Under the pieces are notes generated by a model that worked only from the letters and a program-made list of their open reading frames with translations, was not told where the DNA came from and did not search any database. From NCBI GenBank assembly GCA_032622095.1, contig CP136061.1, positions 116,198,754-116,262,753 of the forward strand: a DNA stretch of 64,000 bases, in the 5' to 3' direction. This document shows, piece after piece, positions 21,982 through 34,080 of this stretch. The stretch's first letter is position 1, and every line of letters begins with the position of its first letter. Source of the DNA: Siphonodentalium dalli. Lineage: Eukaryota > Mollusca > Scaphopoda > Gadilida > Siphonodentaliidae. The translations under genes were made by a program, and so were the position numbers.

Positions 21982-23000
21982 AGCTGGATGAATCTCTGAA
22001 ACCACGGATCGGAGCTGGATGTATCCAATAAGGCCGCGCGACTCAGTGATCTCGCTTATTGGTGTGAATTAATAAACGGATCTGATGAGAAACACAGTAA
22101 ACTTGGAGTTGTAGATTCACTGTGGTGGGGACAAAATCGCGTGTTCTGGCGCATCGTGCATGGGGTACATTGATTATTGATTCCCGGATGTCAGTTTTTG
22201 AACCCCGAGGCGCAACCGATGGGCTCAAAATCAACACTCAGTTATCAAATCTCCATGTATCCGCAATTTTGACTGGGTGAAATTGTAATATGCCATGTAA
22301 AATTAATTTCACGCGAGCATTCACATGCACACATTTGACGCTTTGGTTCCAGACTATCACGAATTGGTCCACCTCACGAGCAGGACCAAATTTTGTCGAG
22401 GATAAACAAAAATATATTCCCCGACCAATTGCATTTACATGATGATTTTTAGGTCCCCGACTATTTATTTGGTCCCGGACACAGTATAGTAGGGACCAAA
22501 TCCAGCACGATATTAAGCAATTCGCCTGTAATAATAATTATGATCGCTCTGAAAGATTGATGCGCTGGCAACATTGCATTGATTGTACATGTATCATGAT
22601 TGTTGTGGTATAATTCAGAATATGTAGATGTTTACAACAAAATATTGCCTTGAATGTAGGTTTGGACAAAATCTTATTACAAATTTATTTATATAGAAGT
22701 GCCTATGCAGTTGAACTACCACGAATGTTGACTAATGCACACGACTGTATCGCTAAAGCAGTTACCAGATACCATAACAGCTAGTCAAACGTTCAAAATT
22801 GCCGCGAAAGTAGGCAAAGTCCGAAAATAAACAGAAATTGTCCGCAACAAGTTCGGAGTCATAAATGGGCATCTCGGCCAAATATTTTGGGCCGAAAAAT
22901 TTGCATCGGGTCCAAAAAAGTGGATCGAATTTCAGTTTTCGCTCTACTCGGTCGGGAAAATTTCGGGAAGTGTGGCAAAATGTCCCATATAATATGACAC

Positions 23001-24229
23001 ATCCATGTAAAGAATAGAAGGGAGGAAGAGGATTTGACAACAAGCATCAGATGCTTATATAGAGCTATCTCCTCAGAAAAGAATAGATTACATATAGTGG
23101 TCAGTGAGAAGTGGAAGACAAGATTAAGTAAGAGAAAAACATACAGAGCATGATGAGAAGATTAATGAACTGATGGATTACAGTTGGGTGGACACAAAGG
23201 GGAAAAAGCAATTAACACATATATTTACAATGTTCACTTCTCTTATGCACAATATGGTTTTACATGGGAATAATTAAAACTGGAGTCACTAGTTTGCCAG
23301 GACCTTTATATGGCTTTTTGAGCAGCATTGAGTTACTGAAATTGTTACCAAATTGTCAGCAATGTATTTAAAAAAAAAATTATATTTATAAAATAAATAA
23401 ATAAATATTTATAATCATCACCATTGTTAAACGCCAAAGTCATCTTCCTTACCATCATCATCACAAACATTGCCACTAATCACTAATCATCATAATCTCA
23501 CTACAATGTCATATGTAAATAATCATTCGAGTGCGAGCACTCGTTTACATCATACTCACGTATTGTATAATTATGTTTACTATATTATTTGCTAGTTTAC
23601 CTTGGATCATTGCATGTTCATATTACATGTATTATTGTTTGTATCATTATTTATGACTCTTCAGTAAATGGAGGAAAAATAAAGATATAATAATAATAAA
23701 TAATATTATCAAATTCAAGCAGCTGCTTATTATGAGTTAGAAATACAATTGGTGTAAACAATATTTAATTTCGAACAAAACATGTAATACATACAAACAA
23801 TTTGACATAAATAATAATGGAGTTCAAAACGGGGGTTAGACAACAAGCCCAAAGGCTTTTATCAAGTCTTTTCCCCGGAGAAGGAAAGTTTACCCTTGGT
23901 ATCAGAATAGATACCATATAGGGTAAGTTTAGCAGACGGGGAAAACATGTTAGATCCGAAAAATATTGTTCAAGGAGAGGGTATAGAGGGATCGAGTGCA
24001 GGAAGGAAAGAACGTTTGTCAAGTTAATTGGTATTGCATACCGTGCATCAGCCAAAACGAAATATGGGAGTGAAGCGCTCTCTATTTTGATATACAATTG
24101 GCGACTAACGAAATCGATTGCTAGTTAGTATAAAAGTTTGTGTTGCCTCAAATATAGCCTTGTTAAGTCTAGTGGGGAATGATATATAACATGAGGAGAT
24201 ATCTTTCGTGGGGTGGGATTGTAAAGAGT
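23001..24229. mobile_element. Two retrotransposon 3' tails
   Basis: Positions 23414-23700 match 37940-38236, the + strand 3' UTR of a non-LTR element ending in AATAAAGATATAATAATAA. Positions 23756-24010 match 6426-6722, a - strand tail. No coding part of either element is left. Positions 23001-23413 hold nothing I can name. Confidence 0.65.
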
Positions 24230-24413
24230 TTTCGAACTAAGAATTAGAAATATAACAGAAAGGAGATAACTAGTGTTCACAAATTAAAGTGTTATTACAA
24301 CGTTCTACCCAGGTTTCATTGTGGTCCAAACATTGATGAGTTGTGTTCACCACCCATTGTTATGACAGCACACGAGAGCGACTGTTTCGGTTGGACTGTT
24401 TTCAGTAGAGGTG

Positions 24414-24597
24414 TGTATTGTAATTAATTGGCCACACGTTATCCATTGATCTTCATCGGTAGGTGAGCTGTTTTCACCCTTTTATTTTGCCGAAAAATCA
24501 CATCACGGGTATAAATATTCTGGGGATTGAAAGCTCAACATCAAATTCGTTCATTGCATTTCAACGGTGACCACCAAGCAAGTCGTGGTTGAAACTG
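24414..24597 (+). promoter_or_regulatory. Hbx3 promoter and non-coding exon
   Basis: TATAAATA at 24510-24517, preceded by the conserved 'ttttgccgaaaaatcacatc' and by TGTAATTAATTGG about 90 bp upstream. The non-coding exon ends at AACTG|gtaaga (24597/24598); the sister genes have AACAG here. Confidence 0.75.
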
Positions 24598-25019
24598 GTA
24601 AGATTAATTGCATTTACAAACAAATGTTATTAAAGTTTTAATTTCTAACTGCATATTGAATTCCGATAAATAGATAAAAATGAAAAAATAATACAGAACT
24701 GATTTTACTCGGTCTTCCATGCATTGTTGTCATTATTCGGAAATTTAAATACAAACATACAAAAATAGTACTGTATCTACTACCACTATGGTCATAATTC
24801 ATCTCCTTCGTGGCAACAAACTGATTTAGGAAAGAGTTTAGTCCAAGCGATAAAAAGTCAAATTATTAAATATGTATTCAGGGTTCCATGCATTTGTACG
24901 AAATATATTTTATTTATATTTAGATCTTAGTTTGTACAATTATAAATATGTTAGTAACAAAAATGGCTACATCAAGATGGCGCTGTTGACACGCATTTTA
25001 TCATATAGTTTCGAGATTT

Positions 25020-26160
25020 AGACGGTCACCAAAACAATCTCGTTAAAAAAAAAAACGAATTTGCTGTATTTATTTTTGTTATATATTATACATTTGTGAC
25101 ATGGTTTCGAGGTTGACATGAGGATCTATTAACCCGAGGAAGTTAATATTCACCGAGGCCACAGGCCGATGTGAATATTAACTTCCAAGGGTTGCAACAA
25201 GTGTTTTATTATATGAACTAGCGACATTCTTTACCTGGTAGCCAATTAGAGTACTACTGTGGAACACAAATAGGTTCAATAAACAGCAGATTTACTGAAA
25301 CTCTCTTCCGAAAATCAACGACAAATGAGTTATGTATAAGCAATTTTGATTGGCTGGTTGCAAAGCTATGCGCATCGTGATTGGGCAGCCACCTCTTACG
25401 CGTGACGTAACACATATTTTGTTATTAACCCCGCGCCGGGTTAATATCGTGATTTATCATATGACTCAATCATTATTTACGTTGTATCAAATAAATCAAT
25501 TTCATATCAATTACTAATTCACATCACCTTCCGATAATTTGATTGGTTTGTTGACAAAAAGTGTGTTCTGATTTGCTGAATGGCAGCCGGGGGCCGAGCC
25601 GCATCTCTGACTAAATGTAGGTCAAATTCGTGCGCGTCAAATACACGAATCAACGCGATGCCGAAATTCTCGCAATTATAATATATAGTTTTGGACATTG
25701 TTATACGATAAATAGAATATGTAATTCGTATTTATCTAATAAACATACGATATAATGTCACAAACTGAGAACAGAATAGCGCACTATATCTTCGCGTGCA
25801 TATTATTTCTGCTAGTTCACCAGGTGTAATTGGGCTTCCGGTGCAATGAAGTGACGTCACATTAACCTTTTGCTGCCGATGTCATATAGCTATTTAGTGA
25901 TTTGTGTGCGTTTTGGACATCATAATCAATTTATAGGTGTCATATGATAAATAGAATATGTAATTCGTGTTTCTCTCATATGATATTTATGAAACTCGTC
26001 ACGAATTTTCAGTTTTCTCTCGACGGAGGCTCGAGAAAACTGAACATTCTTAGACTCGTTTCATAAATATCATATGAGAGAAACACTCATTTCATATCCT
26101 CTATTTATCAACCAGGCCACGCCAATCAATTACTATTGGGTTCGCGGGAGAAAATTAATT
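25020..26160. mobile_element. Extra DNA in the 5' intron of Hbx3, with a large hairpin
   Basis: The corresponding intron of Hbx4-Hbx6 lacks about 1.1 kb found here. It includes an imperfect hairpin at about 25941-26111, with 80-bp arms ('catatgatatttatgaaac' and complement) and a loop of under 12 bases. A sequence resembling one arm also occurs near 25690. Boundaries are approximate and no target duplication was identified. Confidence 0.55.
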
Positions 26161-26267
26161 ATCAATAATCATGATTGTGAAATTATTCGGGCAGTCTTAA
26201 TGCATTGGTAGCATTGTTCTTCCAAAAAATTAAACTGACTTTTCTCTTCGTATTTTCAGAATAAATA

Positions 26268-28431
26268 ATGGCATCTACAACAATCAAAGACACGAAGAAG
26301 TCAGTATCCGCAAAGAACAGGAACAGATATACCCCAATCCAGGTTGGTGAAATTTACCTGAAAAATATTCCCATATCGAATTGAATGATTATGAATGACT
26401 TTCAATATGTTAGAATGTGTGTGCGTCAAGTTATCGCATCCTTAAAATACAGCATCGCCCAAGCAGCCAGGCAGTTATCGTGACCATTCTATGACCAACA
26501 CTTTGGATTAAAGATGATGATATGATAATTATGTTTATTGACCTCCATCATAGGAGATTATTTGTACATATTAGGGATACTTACATGGTTCATAACTGCA
26601 TATAAAGGTCATGGCTCTCACCCGAACATATTACACTATGTATTGAATAAGCAATGTGCATATCATTAAAGTATATAATTAAGAGAGGCAAAATAAGAGG
26701 GGAAATCATAGTAAATATTCGTTGTGTGAATACATAGTGAGATAATGAAAAAGGTAGGCATTACACTACACAAGTGAAAACATTTTTTATAAGGGAAGTG
26801 ACTACTTAATTTACAAACATTTCAAATTTCAACCTATGGTTAGCTAAAACAAATCTCGATAAATGATATACTATACATACAACTTAAACACATGTGTTTT
26901 ATCAATGATTTCTTTGGTTTATTGCAGAAAGAGAAACTCGAACTGGCCTTCGAGAAGAGCCACTATCCAGACAGCGAAACCATGGAGGATCTGGCTGATG
27001 ACTTCAACGTATCAGTCGAAAAAGTATCCGTAAGTTTGTTATATAGGATATATTATGTTACAGCACATATTGCATTTGTTATCATGTCAGCACAGTGTCA
27101 ATACATCAAGCCATATCTAGGGTTATATTAGTTGGGTGGACACAAAGTAGCACAAGTCGTAGAACTAAGACTATTGTTGTAACATTTTTAGTTGCAATCA
27201 ATGCACGTACTTAGACACTTCGCCATAATGACGGTAATACTTGTCATTGTTAGATAATAGTTTCCATTAGAATAATAGTAATTGGAAACTGAATTTGATG
27301 GAGCGAGTCATTCTCATTATAATATGAATACTCCAAGTTTGAATAACGGTTTTTGAGTATATAACTGTGGGATATCCACCACAATCGACTAAATTATTTG
27401 TCTTTCAATTTCAGATATGGTTTCAAAACAGACGAACCAAATTCAAGCGCCAATCCAAGTCTGGTCACATGACCTGGATGAGACAACAGTTTTTCTTGCA
27501 CGTCACGACGGCCTCATCAGTATCATCAGTATCATCTACCTCGTCATCATCATCTACAACATCTAACAGTGACGAAGATGAGCATGTTATCACCCCTCCT
27601 AAACCAGCCAAGAATGAACTTGTCAGGCCATGGCTCAGCCCAAGTCCAACAAAGAGGTAAGAAACGAATTCCATTGCATGTATACAGTTTCCAATCAGGG
27701 ACATTTATTCTATTATATGTACTTAGAGTGGTTACTTCACGTCAACATATTGAATAAAACAGTTGCATAAATCATTCACAATATCCAACTTTGAACTGAA
27801 TTGACAGAGTGAAAAACAAACCCTGTCTTAAACAATTTGTCACTAATAAATTGTGATATCGAGCATGAAGAAGGTTTTATAGTAATTATTTCATAATTAT
27901 GCCCTTCACAGTTGGTTCTGCTCTGTGTTTAGGGTAATCATGTTATATCTTACTGCTCTGTGTTTAGGGTAATCATGTTATATCTTACGACAATGTACCG
28001 TTTGATGAACTTTTTGTCTGAACATTTTCTACCGATTGATATAAATACTTCTGCACGTGTGTAATCTGTCAAATGAACAATACTACAATAAACCATTCAA
28101 ATGCAGAGTTGGTGAATCCATTCTGTCAAGAAACATTTCTCAACAATGTATTTTTTCTATTTACAGGACACCATCCAGACCCTCGTGGGTCTCCATGGCC
28201 AGAGTTTCAACGCCCTCATATGGTCCACTCTTCAGCACGCCTCTGGGATTATCTACACCAGTCAGTCATACGCTGGGCAGTCCCATTCCGTTTCCATATT
28301 TAGCATCAGTCATGGACAACCCAATAATGAACTTCCCACCGTCGCCATGGAATCTGCCACACCACAGTGCTACCACCTTGTGTTCTCCGATGGGAAATTC
28401 CCCTTATCCATTCGGACATAGCTTGACGTAA
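26268..28431 (+). CDS. Hbx3: paired-like homeobox gene
   Basis: Coding exons 26268-26342, 26928-27029, 27415-27656 and 28167-28431 give 227 residues. All introns are GT-AG, with phases 0, 0 and 2. The homeodomain is residues 14-73 and differs from Hbx2 mainly by E21 for D21. WMRQQ, the Ser/Thr-rich acidic linker (SNSDEDE), VRPWL and the Pro-rich C-terminus are all present. The stop TAA overlaps a donor-like GTAAGT, but the sister genes end at the same place. AATAAA at 28675-28680. About 650 bp downstream, a zinc-finger tail converges on it from the - strand. Intact and probably functional. Confidence 0.88.
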
Positions 28432-28680
28432 GTCACATGAGAACCCCTGATATTTCTGAGTGACATCATTATGCTGATCGTTGATACCGGTGCTTGTTTA
28501 TTTTGTTTGTTTATTACTGATGTTGTTGATTTCTTTATTTTTTTGTTATTATATATGTTATTTCTTATTTTTGCCATTGTAAAAAAATATTGTATAAAGA
28601 AACTATTGTATATATAAACTATATTGTATATAGAAACAATTGTAGTAATAGCCATATTGTAAAGTAAGATTGTGAATAAA

Positions 28681-29333
28681 ATTATATTTAATTATAAAAA
28701 TAATATTTGGTTCTAAGATACCCTAGATTGATTCCTTCTATGATCAATACTTTAAATGTCAGTTGCCCTAAATTTATTAGGTATATGCACGTATATAATT
28801 CGTATCTTATAATATATCCTACTTATGCAACTAGCAAACATATGTACATCCGTATAGGCCTACATGTACATCAAATATAAAAATGTCTCTCTTCAGACTC
28901 TTGGTTGTTAAGTGATTGTATTTGATACTATAACTGATAAAGTGCAAAACAAATTTCAATGAACTATAACTCAGGTAAAAATTGGTAAACCAGATTGTAA
29001 TTTTAGTTTGAGATTTACATCTATATTTCGTAGACCTGTTTGATGACTAAAACTATCTGATGAGTTTCACGTTAAATGTTCAGAAATGGGCACTTGTTGA
29101 AGAAACCCATCCAAATGATTACCATTTCTTTACTATTAATACTCATTGACACGTAGTCCCCTTAGGAAGTAATAAATATGAATATATGAATCCAATTGAT
29201 AATGATTTTATTTCGAATGTTCTGGTATAATACAGACAATCAATTTGGGATTGTTGAGCCATTATGCGAATTCAACACATTGTGTTACTGTACTAAGAAT
29301 GCACACGAAGTGTTAAATATGATTGTTCGGCCA
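28681..29333. other. Spacer between Hbx3 and the convergent finger array
   Basis: AT-rich DNA conserved with the spacers after Hbx4, Hbx5 and Hbx6. No gene seen. Confidence 0.6.
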
Positions 29334-31020
29334 TTAATGGGTCATGAAGTGGATTCTTATATGAGCTACCATGTTTCCGGACTGTTCAACCGCCTTCAGA
29401 CACACGTCGCACGCGTATGGTCGACTGACGATGTGGAGTATCTATGCTTCGATTGGCATGCGGTATGACTGATCCGTAGCAACATCACACTCGTATGGGC
29501 GATCCCCGGTTTGTATTCTCTTGAGTATTCTCCTGTGTGTTGCCAGTTTTTCGGAATATCTTATATAAGGCACACGTATAATCTACACACTAGTATGGGC
29601 GATCACCTGTTGCATGTTGGTCCTCTTATGGATTGTCAGATTCCAGATATGACCGAATTCCTTGTGACACACGTCACATGCGTATGGACGATCGCATGTG
29701 TAAATTCTTTTATGTGTTGTATGGTGTTCGGAATCACTAAATGTCTGGTGGCTTGTATATCACACTCGTATAGTCAATCACCGGTGTTGATCCTCTTATG
29801 CATTGCCAGACTCCAGATCAGACGGAATTCCTTCTGACACACGTTTCAATCGTATGTTCGATCACCGAGATTGGTCCCCTTATGCATTGCCAGACTCCAG
29901 ATATGACCGAATTCCTTCTGGCACACATCACACTCGTATGTCCGATCACCGGTATTGGGCCTCTTATGCATTGCCAGACTCCAAATATGACTGAATTCCT
30001 TCTGACAGACGTCACACTCGTAAGTCCGATTACCGGTGTTGATCCTCTTATGCATTGCCAGACTCCAGATAAGACGGAATTCCTTCTGACACACGTCACA
30101 CTCGTATGTCCGATCACCGGTATTGGGCCTCTTATGCATTGCCAGACTCCAGATATGACAGAATTCCTTCTGACACACGTCACACTCGTATGTCCGATCA
30201 CCTGTATTGGGCCTCTTATGCATTGCCAGACTCCAGATATGACTGAATTCCTTCAGACACACGTCGCACGCGTATGGTCGACTGCCGATGTGGAGTATCT
30301 ATGCTTCGATTGGCATGCGGTATGACTGATCCGTAGCAACATCACACTCGTTTGGGTGATCCCCGGTGTGTATTATCTTGTGTATTCTCCTGTGTGTCGC
30401 CAGTTTTTCGGAATATCTTATATAAGGCAAACGTATAATCTACACACTAGTATGGGCGATCACCTGTTGCATGTTGGTCCTCTTATGGATTGTCAGATTC
30501 CAGATATGACCGAATTCCTTATGACACACGTCACATACGTATGGACGATCGCATGTGTAAATTCTTTATATGTGTTGTATGGTGTTCGGAATCACTAAAT
30601 GTCTGGTGGCTTGTATATCACACTCGTATAGTCGATCACAGGTGTTGATCCTCTTATGCATTGCCAGTCTAAGATAAGACTGAATTCCTTCTGAGACACG
30701 TCACAATCGTATGTTCGATCACCGATATTGCTCCTCTTATGCATTGCCAGACTCCAGATGAGACGGAATTCCTTCTGACACACGTTTCAATCGTATGTTC
30801 GATCACCAAGATTGGTCCTCTTATGCATTGCCAGACTCCAGATATGACCGAATTCCTTCTGGCACACATCACACTCGTATGGTCGATCACCGGTGTTGAT
30901 CCTCTTATGCATTGCCAGACTCCAGATAAGACTGAATTCGTTCTGATACACGTCACAATCGTATGTTCGATCACAGATATTGGTCCTCTTATGCATTGCC
31001 AGACTCCAGATATGACTGAT
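29334..31020 (-). pseudogene. Decayed 3' part of zinc-finger array Z2
   Basis: On the - strand, fingers of the CQKEFSHIWSLAMHKR type continue below 31020 but change frame repeatedly. One shift is at 31016-31020, where 'gactgattcc' replaces 'gactgaattcc'. Near 29430 (and again near 30295 in the duplicate) a finger has lost its second Cys and contains TAG. A block of about 400 bp is duplicated (29393-29794 and 30249-30650). The terminal finger at 29334-29417 is a CCHH finger (CDVC, HIRIH) followed by FMTH and stop. This is the remains of an ordinary C2H2 gene end. Confidence 0.7.
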
Positions 31021-32700
31021 TCCTTCTGACACACGTCACACTCGTATGGCCGATCACCGGTGTTGATCCTCTTATGCATTGTCAGACTCCAGATATGACT
31101 GAATTCCTTCTGACACACGTCACACTCGTAAGTCCGATCACCGGTGTTGATCCTCTTATGCATTGCCAGACTCCAGATAAGACGGAATTCCTTCTGACAC
31201 ACGTCACACTCGTATGTCCGATCACCGGTATTGGGCCTCTTAAGCATTGCCAGACTCCAGATGTGACTGAATTTCTTCTGACACACGTCACACTCGTATG
31301 TCCGATCACCGGTATTGGGCCTCTTATGCATTGCCAGACTCCAGATATGACAGAATTCCTTCTGACACACGTCACACTCGTATGTCCGATCACCGGTATT
31401 GGGCCTCTTATGCATTGCCAGACTCCAGATATGACTGAATTCCTTCTGACACACGTCACACTCGTATGTCCGATCACCGATATTGGTCCTCTTATGCATT
31501 GCCAGACTCCAGATATGACTGAATTCCTTCTGGCGCACGTCACACTCGTATGGTCGATCACCGGTGTTGATCCTCTTATGCATTGCCAGACTCCAGATAA
31601 GACGGAATTCCTTCTGACACCCGTCGCAATCGTGTGTTCGATCACCGAGATTGGTCCTCTTATGCATTGCCAGACTCCAGATATGACTGAATTCCTTCTG
31701 ACACACGTCAAACTCGTATGGTCGATCATCACCGGTGTTGATCCTCGTATGCATTGCCAGACTCCAGATATGACTGAATTCCTTCTGACACATGTCACAA
31801 TCGTATGTCTGATCACCGGTATTGGGCCTCTTATGCATTGCCAGACTCCAGATATGACTGAATTTCTTCTGACACACGTCACACTCGTATGGTCGATCAC
31901 CGGTATTGGGCCTCTTATGCATTGCCAGACTCCAGATATGACTGAATTCTTTCTGACAGACGTCACACTCGTAAGTCCGATCACCTGTACTGATCCTCTT
32001 ATGCATTGCCAGACTCCAGATATGACGGAATTCCTTCTGACACACGTCACACTCGTATGTCCGATCACCGGTATTGGGCCTCTTATGCATTGCCAGACTC
32101 CAGATATGACAGAATTCCTTCTGACACACGTCACACTCGTATGTCCGATCACCGGTATTGGGCCTCTTATGCATTGCCAGACTCCAGATATGACTTAATT
32201 CCTTCTGACACACGTCACACTCGTATGTCCGATCACCGATATTGGTCCTCTTATGCATTGCCAGACTCCAGATATGACTGAATTCCTTCTGGCGCACGTC
32301 ACATACGTATGGTCGATCACCGGTGTTGACCCTCTTATGCATTGCCAGACTACAGATAAGACGGAATTCCTTCTGACACACGTCGCAATCGTGTGTTCGA
32401 TCACCGAGATTGGTCCTCTTATGCATTGCCAGACTCCAGATATGACTGAATTCCTTCTGACACACGTCACACTCGTATGGTCGATCACCGGTGTTGATCC
32501 TCGTATGCATTGCCAGACTCCAGATATGACTGAATTCCTTCTGACAAACGTCACACTCGTATGGCCGATCACCTATATTGGTCCTCTTATGCATTGCCAA
32601 ACTCCAGATATGACTGAATTCCTTCTGACACACGTCACACTCGTATGGTCGATCAGCGGTGTTGGTCCTCTTATGCATCGCCAGACTCCAGATAAAACTA
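29795..32700. repeat. 84-bp tandem repeat (DNA view of array Z2)
   Basis: Each 84-bp unit contains an EcoRI site in 'gaattccttctgac' and 'atgcattgccagactccaga'. Because 84 is a multiple of three, several frames on both strands stay open for hundreds of codons. The block at 30249-30650 interrupts the array. Confidence 0.9.
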
Positions 32701-32738
32701 GATTCATTTTGACACAAGTCAAAGGTGTCAAAAATCGA
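31020..32738 (-). CDS. Zinc-finger array Z2: about 20 tandem CCHN fingers
   Basis: Read from 32738 downwards, the frame encodes about 20 units of 28 residues: ECDVCQKEFSHIWSLAMHKR then xNTGDRPY. Spacing is C-x2-C-x12-H-x3, but the fourth ligand is Asn (once Ser). The linker TGDRPY corresponds to TGEKPY. Helix residues (-1, 2, 3, 6) are nearly constant (H or L, W, S, M). Fingers 6 and 15 lack the second Cys, finger 13 lacks the first and finger 18 lacks the His. A higher-order period of nine fingers is visible (4-8 match 13-17). TAG precedes the frame at 32739-32741 and no ATG lies upstream, so a spliced upstream exon would be needed. It may be coding, or a pseudogene array that is still open. 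Confidence 0.5.
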
Positions 32739-33411
32739 CTACCTTACTCGTATCTAAATTCGCGCACAACTATGTTCGCTCAGTTTTGCATTAGCGCACT
32801 TTAAATTCGCGCGAATTCAAACTGACAAAACTAAAAGTCTTGGATCTGATGACAGTTTCAGTTCAGTCGTTTCTGAGGATACACGTGTATGGTCGACTCG
32901 CATATATAAGAGAATGCATTGGCACAGGGCCGTTCTGTTGGGTAAAGGGTTAACAAAATCATACCTGGTTCATTGGAATGCTATTCTTGGGTTCCATTCA
33001 GACGGGTGGTACAATCACGTTCATGCAACCAACTAAGTCACATTACTGAGGAAACGGGGTGTTAGTTTGTTATGTCATTAAATACTGATGCGAATTGTCC
33101 ACGTCGACACAGTGCTGTGCTAGAAGTGGAACAAGTCCATATCAGCACGCCGTTCCATTTGTTGGCCATTTTGAACGCCATCTTGGGCGACATCATGGTA
33201 TATATAATTCCAACGTTAACGCCATATAATGTTGTCTCTATCGTAAATTGACTTTTGTGTCACAATCTACTCAACGAAATGTGAGTAAATACCTCACTGA
33301 TATGCGCGACAGTCACTCAATTAATAGTGGATTTCAATTGCCACAGATCGTTGCGGTGGGGTTAATACAATGATATTTTGATCAAAATAGACAGATAATC
33401 ATGTAAAAAAA
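32739..33411. other. Conserved flank upstream of the finger array, then spacer
   Basis: Positions 32739-32890 match 43190-43345 and 52610-52760: AT-rich with 'aaattcgcgcg' blocks. This would be the 5' side of the finger gene, but no clear promoter or start codon is visible. The rest holds no gene. Confidence 0.5.
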
Positions 33412-34013
33412 ATCCCCTTCTGTTTATGTGGGGAACTTGAGACAACTTACCACTATCTCTTTGAATGTACATTTTATCAAGAGCCCAGGAGAGAACTAGT
33501 ATGACTCCCTACCCAATGTTGCCCTATCTGAGAATACTCTACTGCGGGGATCAACGGATCTTAGCCTTCGCGAAAACAAACAAATGTTTAATGCAGTACA
33601 GACATATATTATGAGAACAAAAAGATAGATTTCCAAGATTTGTATGGGTAACAAATTGCTTTGGATTCCGCCGCATTATGCGGCAGCACGATATTCCCCA
33701 TTATATATGTAGTACTAAATGTCTTCCGATAACCATTATTTTGTATGTTATTTACTTGTCACAATTTTGTATATACGTGAAATGATTCCACATCAAGGAT
33801 TATGCGATATTCACAGTGAACACCATTGAAATATGAATTGGCTATTGTGATTGACCCCCTCCCATGGAGCCATACGCGTGCATATTACTATAGACAAGCA
33901 TTATTTGTATCACGCAACAACTCAATTATTGAAAACTCCCCACCACTGTCATCATTTCACGATTCATCTGTCCCCCTCCTGTCTTCTACTTTCTAACCCC
34001 CTCTCTCTCGCTC

Positions 34014-34080
<67 letters not shown>

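Larger units (their letters stand above)
20450..23000. repeat. Duplicated non-coding block around an orphan promoter
   Basis: Positions 20520-20877 and 22433-22775 share long matches ('gcaacattgcattgattgta', 'gaactaccacgaatgttgac'). Each is followed by a degenerate piece (20924-21215 and 22790-22990) of the large inverted element seen at 53642-56333. No coding function. Confidence 0.65.

Noticed and set aside
28427-28440. A fifth exon joined at the GTAAGT overlapping the Hbx3 stop
   Set aside because: The sister genes lose the consensus here (GTAAGC, GTAACC) and Hbx2 stops three codons later. A shared stop near this point is simpler.
30669-31020. Last 117 residues of the 682-codon - strand frame
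   Set aside because: After the 'gactgattcc' deletion at 31016-31020 this frame leaves the finger register, so it is not part of a finger protein.
31082-32152. - strand frame with GVWQCIRGPIPVIGHTSVTC repeats
   Set aside because: Out-of-frame reading of the same zinc-finger units. The finger frame has the Cys/His spacing and this one does not.
31074-32198. Long + strand frame with MHCQTPDMTEFLLTHVTLV repeats
   Set aside because: It is the 84-bp repeat read on the wrong strand. It has no domain signature and only follows from the unit being a multiple of three.
29795-32700. CRISPR-like repeat array
   Set aside because: Units are contiguous 84-bp repeats without spacers, they encode finger motifs, and the DNA is eukaryotic.
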